Positions 53,964-62,149 of a DNA stretch of 64,000 nucleotides are shown one piece after another; position 1 is the stretch's first letter, and every line of letters begins with the position of its first letter. A program made the translations under genes and the position numbers. Origin of the DNA: Gimesia chilikensis (GTDB lineage Bacteria; Planctomycetota; Planctomycetia; Planctomycetales; Planctomycetaceae); the NCBI RefSeq assembly GCF_007744075.1, contig NZ_CP036266.1, positions 5,751,748 to 5,815,747 of the forward strand, written 5' to 3'. The notes under the pieces were generated by a model. That model had not been told where the DNA came from and ran no database searches. It saw only the letters and a program-made list of their open reading frames with translations.

Positions 53964-55541
53964 TTACGGAATCTGCTTGCCTCGTTGATGCTTCTGGTTC
54001 GCCACACCGGTCATCTCTGCCCACTCCTGCCAGGCGGCTTTCATCTGTGCGACCCGTTCCGGATAGTGGGACGCCAGATTATTGGTCTCGGTGCGATCCT
54101 GTTCCAGATCGTACAGCTCCCAGCGATTGATGGTTCGATCCGCCACCAGTTTCCATTTCCCCTGTCGGACCGCCTGATTGTTGCGCAGTTCCCAGAACAG
54201 GGACTCGTGCGGCTGGCGCGTCTCTCCCTGGAAAATCGGCAGCATGCTCTTCCCTTCCACCGGGATAATCTTATGACCTGCATAGGTTTCCGGGTACGTT
54301 GTCTCCGCGAGTTCGATGCAGGTCGGCATCACATCGATAATATGTGCCGGCTGGCGGGTCAGACTGGCGGGAGCCACATGTCCGGGCCAGCGGACAATCA
54401 GCGGAGTCGAAATGCCCCCTTCATGCATCCAGGTTTTAAAACGACGGAACGGTGTGTTCTGCGGGAACGCCCAACTGGGTCCGCAGGTCGTGTAGTATTC
54501 TTTGGGACCGGGTTCCTGCTGGGGATTCGCACCTCCCGGCTCGCTGGCATCAGGACCATTGTCCGACAGGAACATCACAATCGTATTCTCATCCACGCCG
54601 GTCTGTTTGAGTGTCTGCATCAGGCGGCCGATATTCTGGTCCATGCAGTCAATCATCGCCGCATAGACTTCCATGCGTCGCTGCTGCCAGTCGCGGGGGT
54701 ACTTGTCCTTTTCCCAGTCAGCGGACTCCGGATCCCGTTCGGGCAGCTTCCACTGAGGATCGACGAGCCCCATTTTCAATTGTCGTTGATAGCGTTCTTC
54801 CCGCAGCGCTTCCCAGCCTGCGGCATAACGGCCTTTGTACTTCGCGATGTCTTTCGGCTTCGCGTGCAACGGATAGTGAGGCGCGGTGTAACAGAGATGC
54901 AGAAAGAAAGGCTGGTCTGTTTTCGCGTAGCCTTTGATCTGTTCGATCGCGTGATCGGTAAAGGCATCGGTCGTGTAAAAGTCATCGGGGAACTCGGTGA
55001 TCCGCGTGGTGTTTTTTGCGAAGAAGCGGTATCCGCCCCCGGAACTGCCCCACTTGTATTTGGGATCACGGTAATAAGGATCAAAGAAATTGCAGCAGCC
55101 ATCCAGCAGACCGTAATAGTCTTCGAACCCACGATAAACGGGGTGCGTGGTCTCGGTACGTCCCAGGTGCCACTTGCCGCTGAGGGCCGTCTGATAACCG
55201 GCCTGCTTGAGCACTTCACCGAGTGTCACCATATTCATTGTCAGATGAGGTCGGGGATAACGGGGATAGAGCCCGGTCACCAGTGAAGCCCGCGTGGTCC
55301 AGCAGACCGCGTTATTGTAGAACTGGGTGAACCGCAGACCTTCCCGGGCCATCCGATCCAGGTTGGGTGTCTGTACTTCACCGCCGTAACAACCGAGGTC
55401 CGACCAGCCCATGTCATCACACATGATCAGAATGATGTTGGGCCGCTGCTTTGACTTGTCAGGTTCTGCAGACCTGGCGGATTCAAAACACGAAATACAG
55501 ACCACAAGACAACAAAAGACACGCAAAGCTAGAGAAATCAT
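53964..55541 (-). CDS. Secreted sulfatase
   Basis: Arylsulfatase-type hydrolase of sulfate esters, typical of planctomycete polysaccharide breakdown. The signal peptide is residues 1-25. The metal-binding start NIILIMCDDMGWSDLGCYGG, GKWHLG, and FLSDNGPDASEPGG are present. The formylglycine site is Cys80 in AVCWTTRASLVTGLYPR: Cys and Arg are in place, but Thr replaces the usual Pro of C-x-P-x-R. C-terminal RQGKWKLVADRTINRWELYD is family-like. The 525-residue length is normal. ATG 55541 is used. No sulfatase-maturing enzyme gene is nearby. Confidence 0.92.
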   Translation of the reverse strand: MISLALRVFCCLVVCISCFESARSAEPDKSKQRPNIILIMCDDMGWSDLGCYGGEVQTPNLDRMAREGLRFTQFYNNAVCWTTRASLVTGLYPRYPRPHLTMNMVTLGEVLKQAGYQTALSGKWHLGRTETTHPVYRGFEDYYGLLDGCCNFFDPYYRDPKYKWGSSGGGYRFFAKNTTRITEFPDDFYTTDAFTDHAIEQIKGYAKTDQPFFLHLCYTAPHYPLHAKPKDIAKYKGRYAAGWEALREERYQRQLKMGLVDPQWKLPERDPESADWEKDKYPRDWQQRRMEVYAAMIDCMDQNIGRLMQTLKQTGVDENTIVMFLSDNGPDASEPGGANPQQEPGPKEYYTTCGPSWAFPQNTPFRRFKTWMHEGGISTPLIVRWPGHVAPASLTRQPAHIIDVMPTCIELAETTYPETYAGHKIIPVEGKSMLPIFQGETRQPHESLFWELRNNQAVRQGKWKLVADRTINRWELYDLEQDRTETNNLASHYPERVAQMKAAWQEWAEMTGVANQKHQRGKQIP

Positions 55542-55639
55542 ATTGAACTTTACCTTTGGGAAACTTCGGATGGTTACTGATTTCTACTATAAACGCTGTC
55601 TCAATCTGATGTGAGTCTATCGGCATATTTTTCTTGAAT

Positions 55640-56140
55640 TCACTTTCTAGCCATGCGATGCCAGTCTATTCCTTTGACTAGCCAACTCATTTGTGTAATT
55701 GTCTCCAGGTAACGCATCTGCCAGTTCTCGTCCAGTCGGTCCTCGATCGATGCATGAAATCGCAGAGGATCCACAAGTGAGAATGCGTTTACGAAATGCA
55801 CCAAAAAATGTCCGCTCACTTGAGCCGAAGTAACCATTTGATCGAGGATCTTTTCTGAACCACAGAGATCCACCATTGCCAGATAACTGATATTACTGAA
55901 TGATGTCACAGCTTGATCATATAGCATTGTCTTACTATCACTACTCGCCAGAATGACAGGATCCCCAACCCAGCGTCCTGTCATATCTAAAGTACCGTCC
56001 AAATCTGAGATAAGATGCTTCAGAACTATCCCTGTGTAAGTATCTCCTAAAAAGCCCCGAAAAAAATTGGCACCCAATAAGTAACCTGGCTCGAAATACT
56101 CTTCTTTAGCAGGATTTACTAAACAGCAATTCGACCCCAT
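55640..56140 (-). CDS. Hypothetical protein, 166 aa
   Basis: ATG 56140 follows GGGAG by seven bases, a good site that supports a real gene. The protein is soluble, with no signal, and has a mixed pattern of acidic and aromatic residues (KHLISDLDGTLDMTGRWVGD, MRYLETITQMSWLVKGIDWH). Its codon use is somewhat more A+T-rich than its neighbours, which could mean recent acquisition. No family was recognised. Confidence 0.6.
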   Translation of the reverse strand: MGSNCCLVNPAKEEYFEPGYLLGANFFRGFLGDTYTGIVLKHLISDLDGTLDMTGRWVGDPVILASSDSKTMLYDQAVTSFSNISYLAMVDLCGSEKILDQMVTSAQVSGHFLVHFVNAFSLVDPLRFHASIEDRLDENWQMRYLETITQMSWLVKGIDWHRMARK

Positions 56141-56275
56141 TTCTTGTCTCCCGGTAAGTTCACTGGCAAGATTTCATTTCAACGTATCTTATCAGGACAA
56201 GAAACTGAATACTCAGGCTCGCCAGAGACTGGCATTGTTTATGGCAAATCAGAGAAAAGTCGGACTGTCAGTAAG

Positions 56276-56935
56276 TCATGAAGGCGAATAATCACCTGTC
56301 TGTCGACATGTAATGCAATACTGCTGCAGGTCCAGGAAGGAGGCTTTGATCGACTCGACCAGTTGTTCGCCGGTCTCTGCATCGGGAATGGTTTCTCCAA
56401 TGATCACATCGCAGTTAAAGGGGACCAGCAGCGCTTCACCCCGTGGCAGTGCCCGGCCCAGTCCGTGCATCATTACGGGGGTCAGTCTCGTATCGGAGCG
56501 ATCATGCACGATGTGATAGACGCCTCGTTTGATTTCACTCAATTCTTCGGGATTACCGCGACTGCCTTCCGGGAACAGGATCAGAATCTCGCCCCGATCC
56601 AGTGCCTCGTGACAGCCCGCGAACAGTTCGCTCTTGCGCATGCGTCCGGTCCGCTGAATGGGAATGATGCCCAGACAGTTTTTGGAAAACCAGGAGAGAT
56701 AGCGATTCTTCAGGAAATAATCGGCGGCCGCTACGGGACGCACCTTATGCAGACGCGACAGGGGATACAGGCTCATCAGCACCAGGGCATCAAGGTGACT
56801 GTTATGATTGGCGACGACGATCGACGGACCCTCGACAGGCAGGTTCTGTTTACCTCGCAAGTTCAGTCCGAGAATGATAATCACGATCGGTCTGACGATG
56901 AGCGCAAAAAACAGGATTTTGAGTACCCGCTCCAT
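56276..56935 (-). CDS. plsC: 1-acyl-sn-glycerol-3-phosphate acyltransferase (PlsC family)
   Basis: Adds the second acyl chain to lysophosphatidate. The catalytic HX4D box is NHNSHLDALVLM (the second His and Asp), with the later FPEGSRGNPEELSE substrate motif. The N-terminal hydrophobic stretch (ILFFALIVRPIVIIILGLNL) anchors it to the membrane. At 219 residues it is normal. It is last of a four-gene minus-strand operon with a CdsA-like and a CDP-alcohol transferase gene. Confidence 0.92.
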   Translation of the reverse strand: MERVLKILFFALIVRPIVIIILGLNLRGKQNLPVEGPSIVVANHNSHLDALVLMSLYPLSRLHKVRPVAAADYFLKNRYLSWFSKNCLGIIPIQRTGRMRKSELFAGCHEALDRGEILILFPEGSRGNPEELSEIKRGVYHIVHDRSDTRLTPVMMHGLGRALPRGEALLVPFNCDVIIGETIPDAETGEQLVESIKASFLDLQQYCITCRQTGDYSPS

Positions 56936-56954
56936 AGTTCTGTCACTCCACAGC

Positions 56955-57887
56955 TCAGAAACTCATGTAATAGAGGTAATGAAAAAACAGTGGCGATGTG
57001 AAAATCAGGCTGTCGCAGCGGTCCAGGATACCGCCGTGCCCGGGAATCAGCGAACCGCTGTCTTTGATCTCCAGGTCACGTTTGATCGATGAGATCACGA
57101 CGTCGCCGATAAATCCCGAGACGCTGATCAGCAGGCCTGCCAGCAGACTGAAGCGGAAATTCAACGGTGTCAGAAACGGTCCCAGAAAACCGGAAACCAG
57201 TGCAATGGTCAGTAATCCTCCGATGAACCCTTCCCAGGTCTTATTCGGACTGACTTTGGGAATAATCTTGTGGCGTCCCAGCAGTTTGCCCCAGATAAAC
57301 TGGCACACGTCATTGAACTGGGTCATGAATAACAGGAAGATCACCAGCCCCATGCCGCCGGCTTCAGCGTTCTTTACCGGCAGCATCAGCAGGTAGGCGA
57401 TGTGACTCAGACAGAAGACAGTCAGCATGACGGCCCAGTGAATGATGCCTGCAGAATGAATGAAGCCGCGCGTCTCTCCAATCAGCACCATCCGCATCGG
57501 AAGAAACAGGAACAGGTAGACTGGAATAAAGATGATAAACAGACCATACCAGCCGATGCTGACCAGGTAGTATTGCACGGGAATCGACAGGTAGGCCCAG
57601 AACAGCACACGCCGATCCGCCTGCCTTGTAGGGACGATCGAAAAGAACTCTTTGAGTGCCAGGAAGCTGATAAAGGCAAAGAGGATGATGGCCGTCGTGC
57701 GACTCACAATCAGGCAGAGAAACAGAATGCCGATCATCCACCACCAGGACTGAATCCGCTGACGCAGTTCGGTATAGTCCTTTTCCGGCTTGAGTCGCTT
57801 GAGAGTCAGTCGACAGGTTGTAGCCGTGACCAGCAGACCGAAGACGACCAGCATTGCATACAGAGAATGCGGAGGGATCTCCCACAT
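56955..57887 (-). CDS. cdsA: Phosphatidate cytidylyltransferase (CdsA/YnbB-like)
   Basis: Makes CDP-diacylglycerol from CTP and phosphatidate. Multi-pass membrane protein; ATG 57887 begins MWEIPPHSLYAMLVVFGLLV, two bases after the stop of the preceding gene. The family C-terminal signature is present as SGFIGDVVISSIKRDLEIKD followed by SLIPGHGGILDRCDSLIF. The earlier KVSPNKTWEGFIGG is the classic second motif. At 310 residues it is normal in length. Gene order suggests the YnbB branch of the family. Confidence 0.92.
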   Translation of the reverse strand: MWEIPPHSLYAMLVVFGLLVTATTCRLTLKRLKPEKDYTELRQRIQSWWWMIGILFLCLIVSRTTAIILFAFISFLALKEFFSIVPTRQADRRVLFWAYLSIPVQYYLVSIGWYGLFIIFIPVYLFLFLPMRMVLIGETRGFIHSAGIIHWAVMLTVFCLSHIAYLLMLPVKNAEAGGMGLVIFLLFMTQFNDVCQFIWGKLLGRHKIIPKVSPNKTWEGFIGGLLTIALVSGFLGPFLTPLNFRFSLLAGLLISVSGFIGDVVISSIKRDLEIKDSGSLIPGHGGILDRCDSLIFTSPLFFHYLYYMSF

Positions 57888-57889
57888 GA

Positions 57890-58531
57890 TCAGGCCTCCA
57901 GAAATCGATAGGCAGAAACGGCGCGGCGGATGCACGTCACAACCGCTCCCAGGATGATCACGATCAAAGCGATCAATAAGCAGTAATCAGAGTGCCAGAC
58001 CAGCGTTTCGATTGCGGTCAACACACAGGCGATCGTCAGCACAGCCATGCGATGCTGCTTGGCCATGGGGCCTTTGAAGTCGACGGGCGCCCCGATGCTG
58101 GCACTCAGCGTGCGGATGTAGGCCGTCATCACAGCCAGTAACCCCGCACACCAACCCAGTTCGGCACCGTAGGCGACCATATGCACGGCATAACCGGCTG
58201 AAACCAGGATCAGCGGGTCAGCGATCCGGTCCGGAATATCGTTGAACAGTTCGCCCGAATTCGTTTTCTTGCCCCCCTCAACGGCGACCATCCCATCGAA
58301 GAGGTTACACAGCAGTCGGCACTGGATCATCAATCCCGCCAGAATTAACAGCCACCAGTGTGCATACAATGCAAAGCAGATAAAACCGGCTGCCGCCAGA
58401 GCCGCGAACAGAATGCTGATCACGGAAATCTGGTTGGGGGTGATCTGCTTACCGCTCAGGTAACGCGCGAACGCGACAACGAATTTCACTTCGCGAACCT
58501 TGAGCGGTCGTCTGGTGCCGGTGTCATTCAT
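57890..58531 (-). CDS. CDP-alcohol phosphatidyltransferase, YnbA-like variant
   Basis: Polytopic membrane transferase that swaps CMP in CDP-diacylglycerol for an alcohol head group. The family motif D-x2-DG-x2-AR-x8-G-x3-D-x3-D appears in altered form: Asn76 for the first Asp, intact Asp79-Gly80, Val84 for Arg, then Gly93, Asn97 for the third Asp and Asp101. To my recollection E. coli YnbA also has Asn at the same two Asp positions, so this is probably a subfamily, not decay. Its start overlaps the preceding gene by eight bases, and the CdsA-like gene follows two bases after its stop. Confidence 0.85.
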   Translation of the reverse strand: MNDTGTRRPLKVREVKFVVAFARYLSGKQITPNQISVISILFAALAAAGFICFALYAHWWLLILAGLMIQCRLLCNLFDGMVAVEGGKKTNSGELFNDIPDRIADPLILVSAGYAVHMVAYGAELGWCAGLLAVMTAYIRTLSASIGAPVDFKGPMAKQHRMAVLTIACVLTAIETLVWHSDYCLLIALIVIILGAVVTCIRRAVSAYRFLEA

Positions 58532-58937
58532 ATTGGGTCGTCCCCTGCTGCTGATGAATGCGGAGTAATCTCCAGGATGTAAACATACAGAACGAAAACG
58601 CGACCATCAGGGCCGGTAAGATCGTGGCGATGATCCGCGGGGTTCCCATCAGGGTGTGTACATTGACCAGGCAGAAGCCGGTGAAGCAGATCACAATCAA
58701 CGCCGGCACCACAACTTTGACCAGCGGTCGATCAAAGCGATGAAACAGGTGAGTCACCGCCTGCACCATGAACAGTGTGATCATAAAACTGGCGGTTCCC
58801 TGGGTGAGGGCTGCAACCACTCCCTGCTGTGCGGACTCCCCGGAGTTCATCACATAGGCCCAGCTTCCCCAGAGCAGAAATGCCAGACCAGCCGAGATCA
58901 GGTTAAACAGTTTTGATGTGCGAATATTCTGTGTCAT
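58524..58937 (-). CDS. Small four-helix membrane protein, first gene of the phospholipid operon
   Basis: A 137-residue protein with four predicted membrane helices (LISAGLAFLLWGSWAYVM, ASFMITLFMVQAVTHLF, VVVPALIVICFTGFCLV and IIATILPALMVAFSFCMF). It starts at ATG 58937. Its end overlaps the CDP-alcohol transferase start by eight bases, so the two are co-translated. Known family not recognised. Its role in phospholipid handling is inferred from position only. Confidence 0.8.
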   Translation of the reverse strand: MTQNIRTSKLFNLISAGLAFLLWGSWAYVMNSGESAQQGVVAALTQGTASFMITLFMVQAVTHLFHRFDRPLVKVVVPALIVICFTGFCLVNVHTLMGTPRIIATILPALMVAFSFCMFTSWRLLRIHQQQGTTQYE

Positions 58938-59269
58938 GAAAGCAAACCATATTTATCAATGAAGCGTTTATTCTCTGCCGGACAGCCCTACCTTGACGTC
59001 CGGATGAAACCATAGTGTCGGCTGGCAAGCGGTTAGGCAAGCTCCGCTACAGACGAATTCCCGCAGTTTTACTGCCTCTGCCTAAGTACAGGGCGATATT
59101 CTCTCCCCTTTACCACGGCCTTTTTGAAAGATTTTTTCTATTCCGTGGAAATCCATTGTCTGACGACCGGGAACCTCGAGGAAGTACGCCAACCACATGA
59201 ACATAAGTCACATAAGAGAATGCCAGCCGGGGATCATGCTGATTCAAAGATACTTTGGTGACTTAAAGT
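58938..59269. other. 332-bp intergenic region upstream of the phospholipid operon
   Basis: No coding frame is supported. It should hold the promoter of the phospholipid operon, but no clear -35/-10 pair stands out. A 61-codon open frame at 59015-59200 looks like chance. Confidence 0.3.
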
Positions 59270-59794
59270 TTATTGGACCGATTGAATCCGGTTGAGCAAA
59301 CGTTCGAGTTCTTCCCGCGGTGTTTTTGAATGCAGACCGGGTCCGCGCAAAAAGAACTGGATCGACTTGCCCATACCAATCGGCTCCTGGAATCGGAGTC
59401 TGATGCGATAGGGCTTCTGGCTGAACGGATACAAGAGAGGGAAATACGCACAGCTTCGTAACTCTTCGATGTTACTTAGCGGCATTGTTTCAGTCTGACC
59501 ATCCTTTTCAAACCGAATGTGACTGTTATTGACGCAGACTACGTCTGCAAAATCGGAGACCAGATACCGGATCAAAAATGATAAACAGAGTCCGAAAACT
59601 AATGGTGTCACAAACTGCCCGACGGTTTCCCAATTCCAGCCCCCGACATGCTTCGAGTTCACACCGACGAAAACAATGACAAAGATGAGCGGCGTCAGCG
59701 GTACCCACCTTCTGATCAGAAACGTTATGCCTTCAGTGGAGATCTGCTCCATGTCTGATCGTGGAATGGATTCATTAAGCATGGTTGCCCTCAT
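59270..59794 (-). CDS. Hypothetical membrane protein with PH-like cytosolic domain
   Basis: 174 residues. Two hydrophobic segments (VPLTPLIFVIVFVGV and FVTPLVFGLCLSFLIRYLV) are followed by a beta-rich domain (VVCVNNSHIRFEKDGQTETM, YRIRLRFQEP) that resembles bacterial PH-like modules. The ATG at 59794 overlaps the stop of the small upstream gene as ATGA, which decides the start. No family was recognised with confidence. Confidence 0.72.
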   Translation of the reverse strand: MRATMLNESIPRSDMEQISTEGITFLIRRWVPLTPLIFVIVFVGVNSKHVGGWNWETVGQFVTPLVFGLCLSFLIRYLVSDFADVVCVNNSHIRFEKDGQTETMPLSNIEELRSCAYFPLLYPFSQKPYRIRLRFQEPIGMGKSIQFFLRGPGLHSKTPREELERLLNRIQSVQ

Positions 59795-59967
59795 TCCAGT
59801 TGGCTTTCCTGTTCTGACTGTGCCCCCACCAGTTGTTCCAGTTCCGCAATCCGCAGGTCTTGAGCTTCCAGTTTCTGCTTCAGGCCTTTCGCTTCGTTGA
59901 TTGCACCACAGGCCAGGCAGAACCCCAGGAACCCCAGAAAACTACTATATGTATCAAGAAACGGCAT
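59791..59967 (-). CDS. Mini-protein, 58 aa, membrane segment plus coiled coil
   Basis: Short gene from ATG 59967 to TGA 59791. The product has a hydrophobic N-terminal part (MPFLDTYSSFLGFLGFCLAC) and a charged helical tail (LKQKLEAQDLRIAELEQLVG). AAGAG lies about seven bases before the start. Its stop overlaps the next gene's ATG (ATGA), a coupling typical of real operon pairs. No family was recognised. Confidence 0.65.
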   Translation of the reverse strand: MPFLDTYSSFLGFLGFCLACGAINEAKGLKQKLEAQDLRIAELEQLVGAQSEQESQLE

Positions 59968-60050
59968 AGATTACTCTTTCGAATTAATTGAGACTCACTG
60001 ATTGAGCTGATACCTGACCCTCGTCACACCAGCTAATGAGTACATTGTGT

Positions 60051-60614
60051 TTACAGAAACAGACCAATGCCGATCACGATGATGGCGAGAACAAAGGCGG
60101 TGGCAATTGTTACCCCGAGCGGAGAGCGGAAAAAGGAATTCACGCCTACCGCTGCCGAGTGTGCTGTCTGAAATTCGAGCCGGTAATTATCAATCTCGAC
60201 GGGCTGTCTGCTGAAGGGAACTTCGGCCAGGGTATCCGAAACGAGTTGATCCTGATCGAGCAATCGAATGCCCACAATTTCATGTACTGCGACAGGCGAA
60301 CTCAGATTCCAGACGAGTCCGTCGGTGGCTGACTGATTCGGTCTGGCTCCCAGTTTGTGATTGAACAGGTCTTGTGTGATAATCTGCACTTCGTAGTCGG
60401 GCAGTGCTTCCTTCTGTTTCAACAGGGGAATTCCGTGATCGCGGGGTTCTTTATCCACATCCAGGGCAGTCACTTTGACCTGGGTCAGCCCTTCGCTCTG
60501 CCATGCCGCCAGTGCCACGCAGGCCAGTACACTGAATAACACCACGCCGCTGCAGACCAGACTGGTAATGGCCCAGGGAGAACGGGAGCGGGGTTCGGGT
60601 GTCGGATCTGTCAT
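60051..60614 (-). CDS. Hypothetical protein with N- and C-terminal membrane helices
   Basis: 187 residues. One helix at about 15-37 (AITSLVCSGVVLFSVLACVA) and one at the very end (VTIATAFVLAIIVIGIGLFL) flank a beta-rich periplasmic or cytosolic middle of about 120 residues. ATG 60614. No conserved motif or family was recognised. It lies 53 bases after the propeller gene on the same strand. Confidence 0.7.
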   Translation of the reverse strand: MTDPTPEPRSRSPWAITSLVCSGVVLFSVLACVALAAWQSEGLTQVKVTALDVDKEPRDHGIPLLKQKEALPDYEVQIITQDLFNHKLGARPNQSATDGLVWNLSSPVAVHEIVGIRLLDQDQLVSDTLAEVPFSRQPVEIDNYRLEFQTAHSAAVGVNSFFRSPLGVTIATAFVLAIIVIGIGLFL

Positions 60615-60667
60615 GAAGTAAACCAGTAAATAGAACAGGTAAAACTGATACTTTATTCAGTATAATT

Positions 60668-62101
60668 CTACTGACTGAACTGAAAGGAGTACAGATCACA
60701 CTCCTGCAGAATCCAACAGAGGCGGACCGGCTTCCCGGCCAGTGTCGACAGATCCGCGTCGCTCTTCCAGCGTACCTGACCGTCAATTTCATCTCCGATC
60801 AGAGGGATGCAATCATCCCTGGTAAAACCGGGTATGGGAGTTCCGTCCGACTGCTGCAGTTCGACTCGCAGACTGCCCGCGGCACTGGTACTGAAATTGA
60901 CCCGCAGACGATCCCCGGCAAAGACCAGCGGTCGGGTCAGCAGTTCCCCGGCGGTATAGCCTGCATTCACGGAGACAAAACCGTCGGTGCGGAGTACATA
61001 GCGATCGCCGCTGCGATGATAGATCGACATTTCGGTCGGGCTGGTCGGCACCACATTCAAGGCCACGTAGTTCGCCCGGTTTTTCCACTGTTCTGGTTCC
61101 AGGCCCGGTCGAATGAAGGCGTGCTTGAACAGGCGATCGTAGTGTGAGGAACCGGCGCGCGTGGTCATCAACAGGATGTCGGTGGCGTTCTGATCTTTGA
61201 GATCATAATCAGGTGCAGAGCCACGTCCGGGAATGAAGCGGGTCGGCAGGGAGATATAAATGTGTGGTGCCCGGAAGTAAGGATGCGTCTGATTCGTATA
61301 AAGGTGTTCGCCCGGCAGATTCGGATCCATGGCGACCGGATCAGTCCAGTGACGAAAATCCGGAGACGTCGTACGACTGATGCTGCGGAGCCGTTCAGGA
61401 TCAGTCCACGTACGAAAATAACAGACATACTGCTGCTCGGCTTCGGACCAGAACGAGACATTCGCCGAATCAAAGGCGTGCCGCCACTGGGGCTGATACG
61501 GGATGACTTCAGACTGCTTCGTCCAGTGAATGCCATCATGTGAGACGAATGCGAACAAGCCGCGTCCCGGTTCTACTAAACCGCGTTTGTCTCCCGGACC
61601 GGGATAGCCGGCGAGTGCCTTATAGCGTTCCTGCGGAGCGACGCCCGAACGGGTATCCAGAAAAGGAGTGAAGTTGGTCAGGAAGGGAGGCTGCTGCGCC
61701 AGGATCACATTGTTCTTGCGTGTTCCCCCGACTTCGTGCAGCCCCAGTTCCGGGAACTCCCATTCATGCCCGTCCCGGCTCTCGGCGTAATGCACGGTCT
61801 CCCCGGCATGACCGGTGTGCTTTTCTCCGTGATAATCCGGATCGGAACCGCGCCAGTAAGCCTGGTAGCGATCCCCGTTTTTGATGACGGTCATCATGTG
61901 CCGCACCGGTAATGGCGAGCGGGGTCGGGGTGCTTTGACAGGCGTGTGCAGCTTGAGTTCCACGCCCTGCAGCTTGTCGATTAACAGTTGATCGACAAAC
62001 AACTCCCGACGCGAGCCGATGCCAACGGGTTGCGCAAACGCCGACAGTGGCAGCAGCATCAGTAGAGACCAGATCAATCCTCTCAAAAGTTGCTGCTTCA
62101 C
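60668..62101 (-). CDS. Secreted beta-propeller protein, glycoside-hydrolase-like
   Basis: Signal peptide at residues 1-23, with translation from GTG 62101 and AAGGGA upstream. The sequence has the blade-like pattern of five-bladed GH32/GH43-type propellers: AYWRGSDPDYHGEKHTGHAG, VHYAESRDGHEWEFPELGL, FVSHDGIHWTKQSEVIPYQP and YVCYFRTWTDPERLRSISRT. Acidic residues that might be catalytic cannot be assigned. The last 110 residues (about 365-477) resemble a beta-sandwich. Common in planctomycetes, activity unproven. It follows the GntP-family gene (62150) on the same strand. Confidence 0.75.
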   Translation of the reverse strand: MKQQLLRGLIWSLLMLLPLSAFAQPVGIGSRRELFVDQLLIDKLQGVELKLHTPVKAPRPRSPLPVRHMMTVIKNGDRYQAYWRGSDPDYHGEKHTGHAGETVHYAESRDGHEWEFPELGLHEVGGTRKNNVILAQQPPFLTNFTPFLDTRSGVAPQERYKALAGYPGPGDKRGLVEPGRGLFAFVSHDGIHWTKQSEVIPYQPQWRHAFDSANVSFWSEAEQQYVCYFRTWTDPERLRSISRTTSPDFRHWTDPVAMDPNLPGEHLYTNQTHPYFRAPHIYISLPTRFIPGRGSAPDYDLKDQNATDILLMTTRAGSSHYDRLFKHAFIRPGLEPEQWKNRANYVALNVVPTSPTEMSIYHRSGDRYVLRTDGFVSVNAGYTAGELLTRPLVFAGDRLRVNFSTSAAGSLRVELQQSDGTPIPGFTRDDCIPLIGDEIDGQVRWKSDADLSTLAGKPVRLCWILQECDLYSFQFSQ

Positions 62102-62149
62102 AAGACATCATCCCTTCGTTAAATGTAACGCGTTTGAAACGGCTTTCAT

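Noticed and set aside
53985-55286. 433-codon open frame on the plus strand
   Set aside because: It lies wholly antisense to the sulfatase gene, whose protein has clear family motifs; the frame's product has none and is typical of a shadow in codon-biased DNA.
59015-59200. 61-codon open frame in an intergenic region
   Set aside because: No ribosome site, no family features, and biased composition with many Pro and Arg; probably chance.
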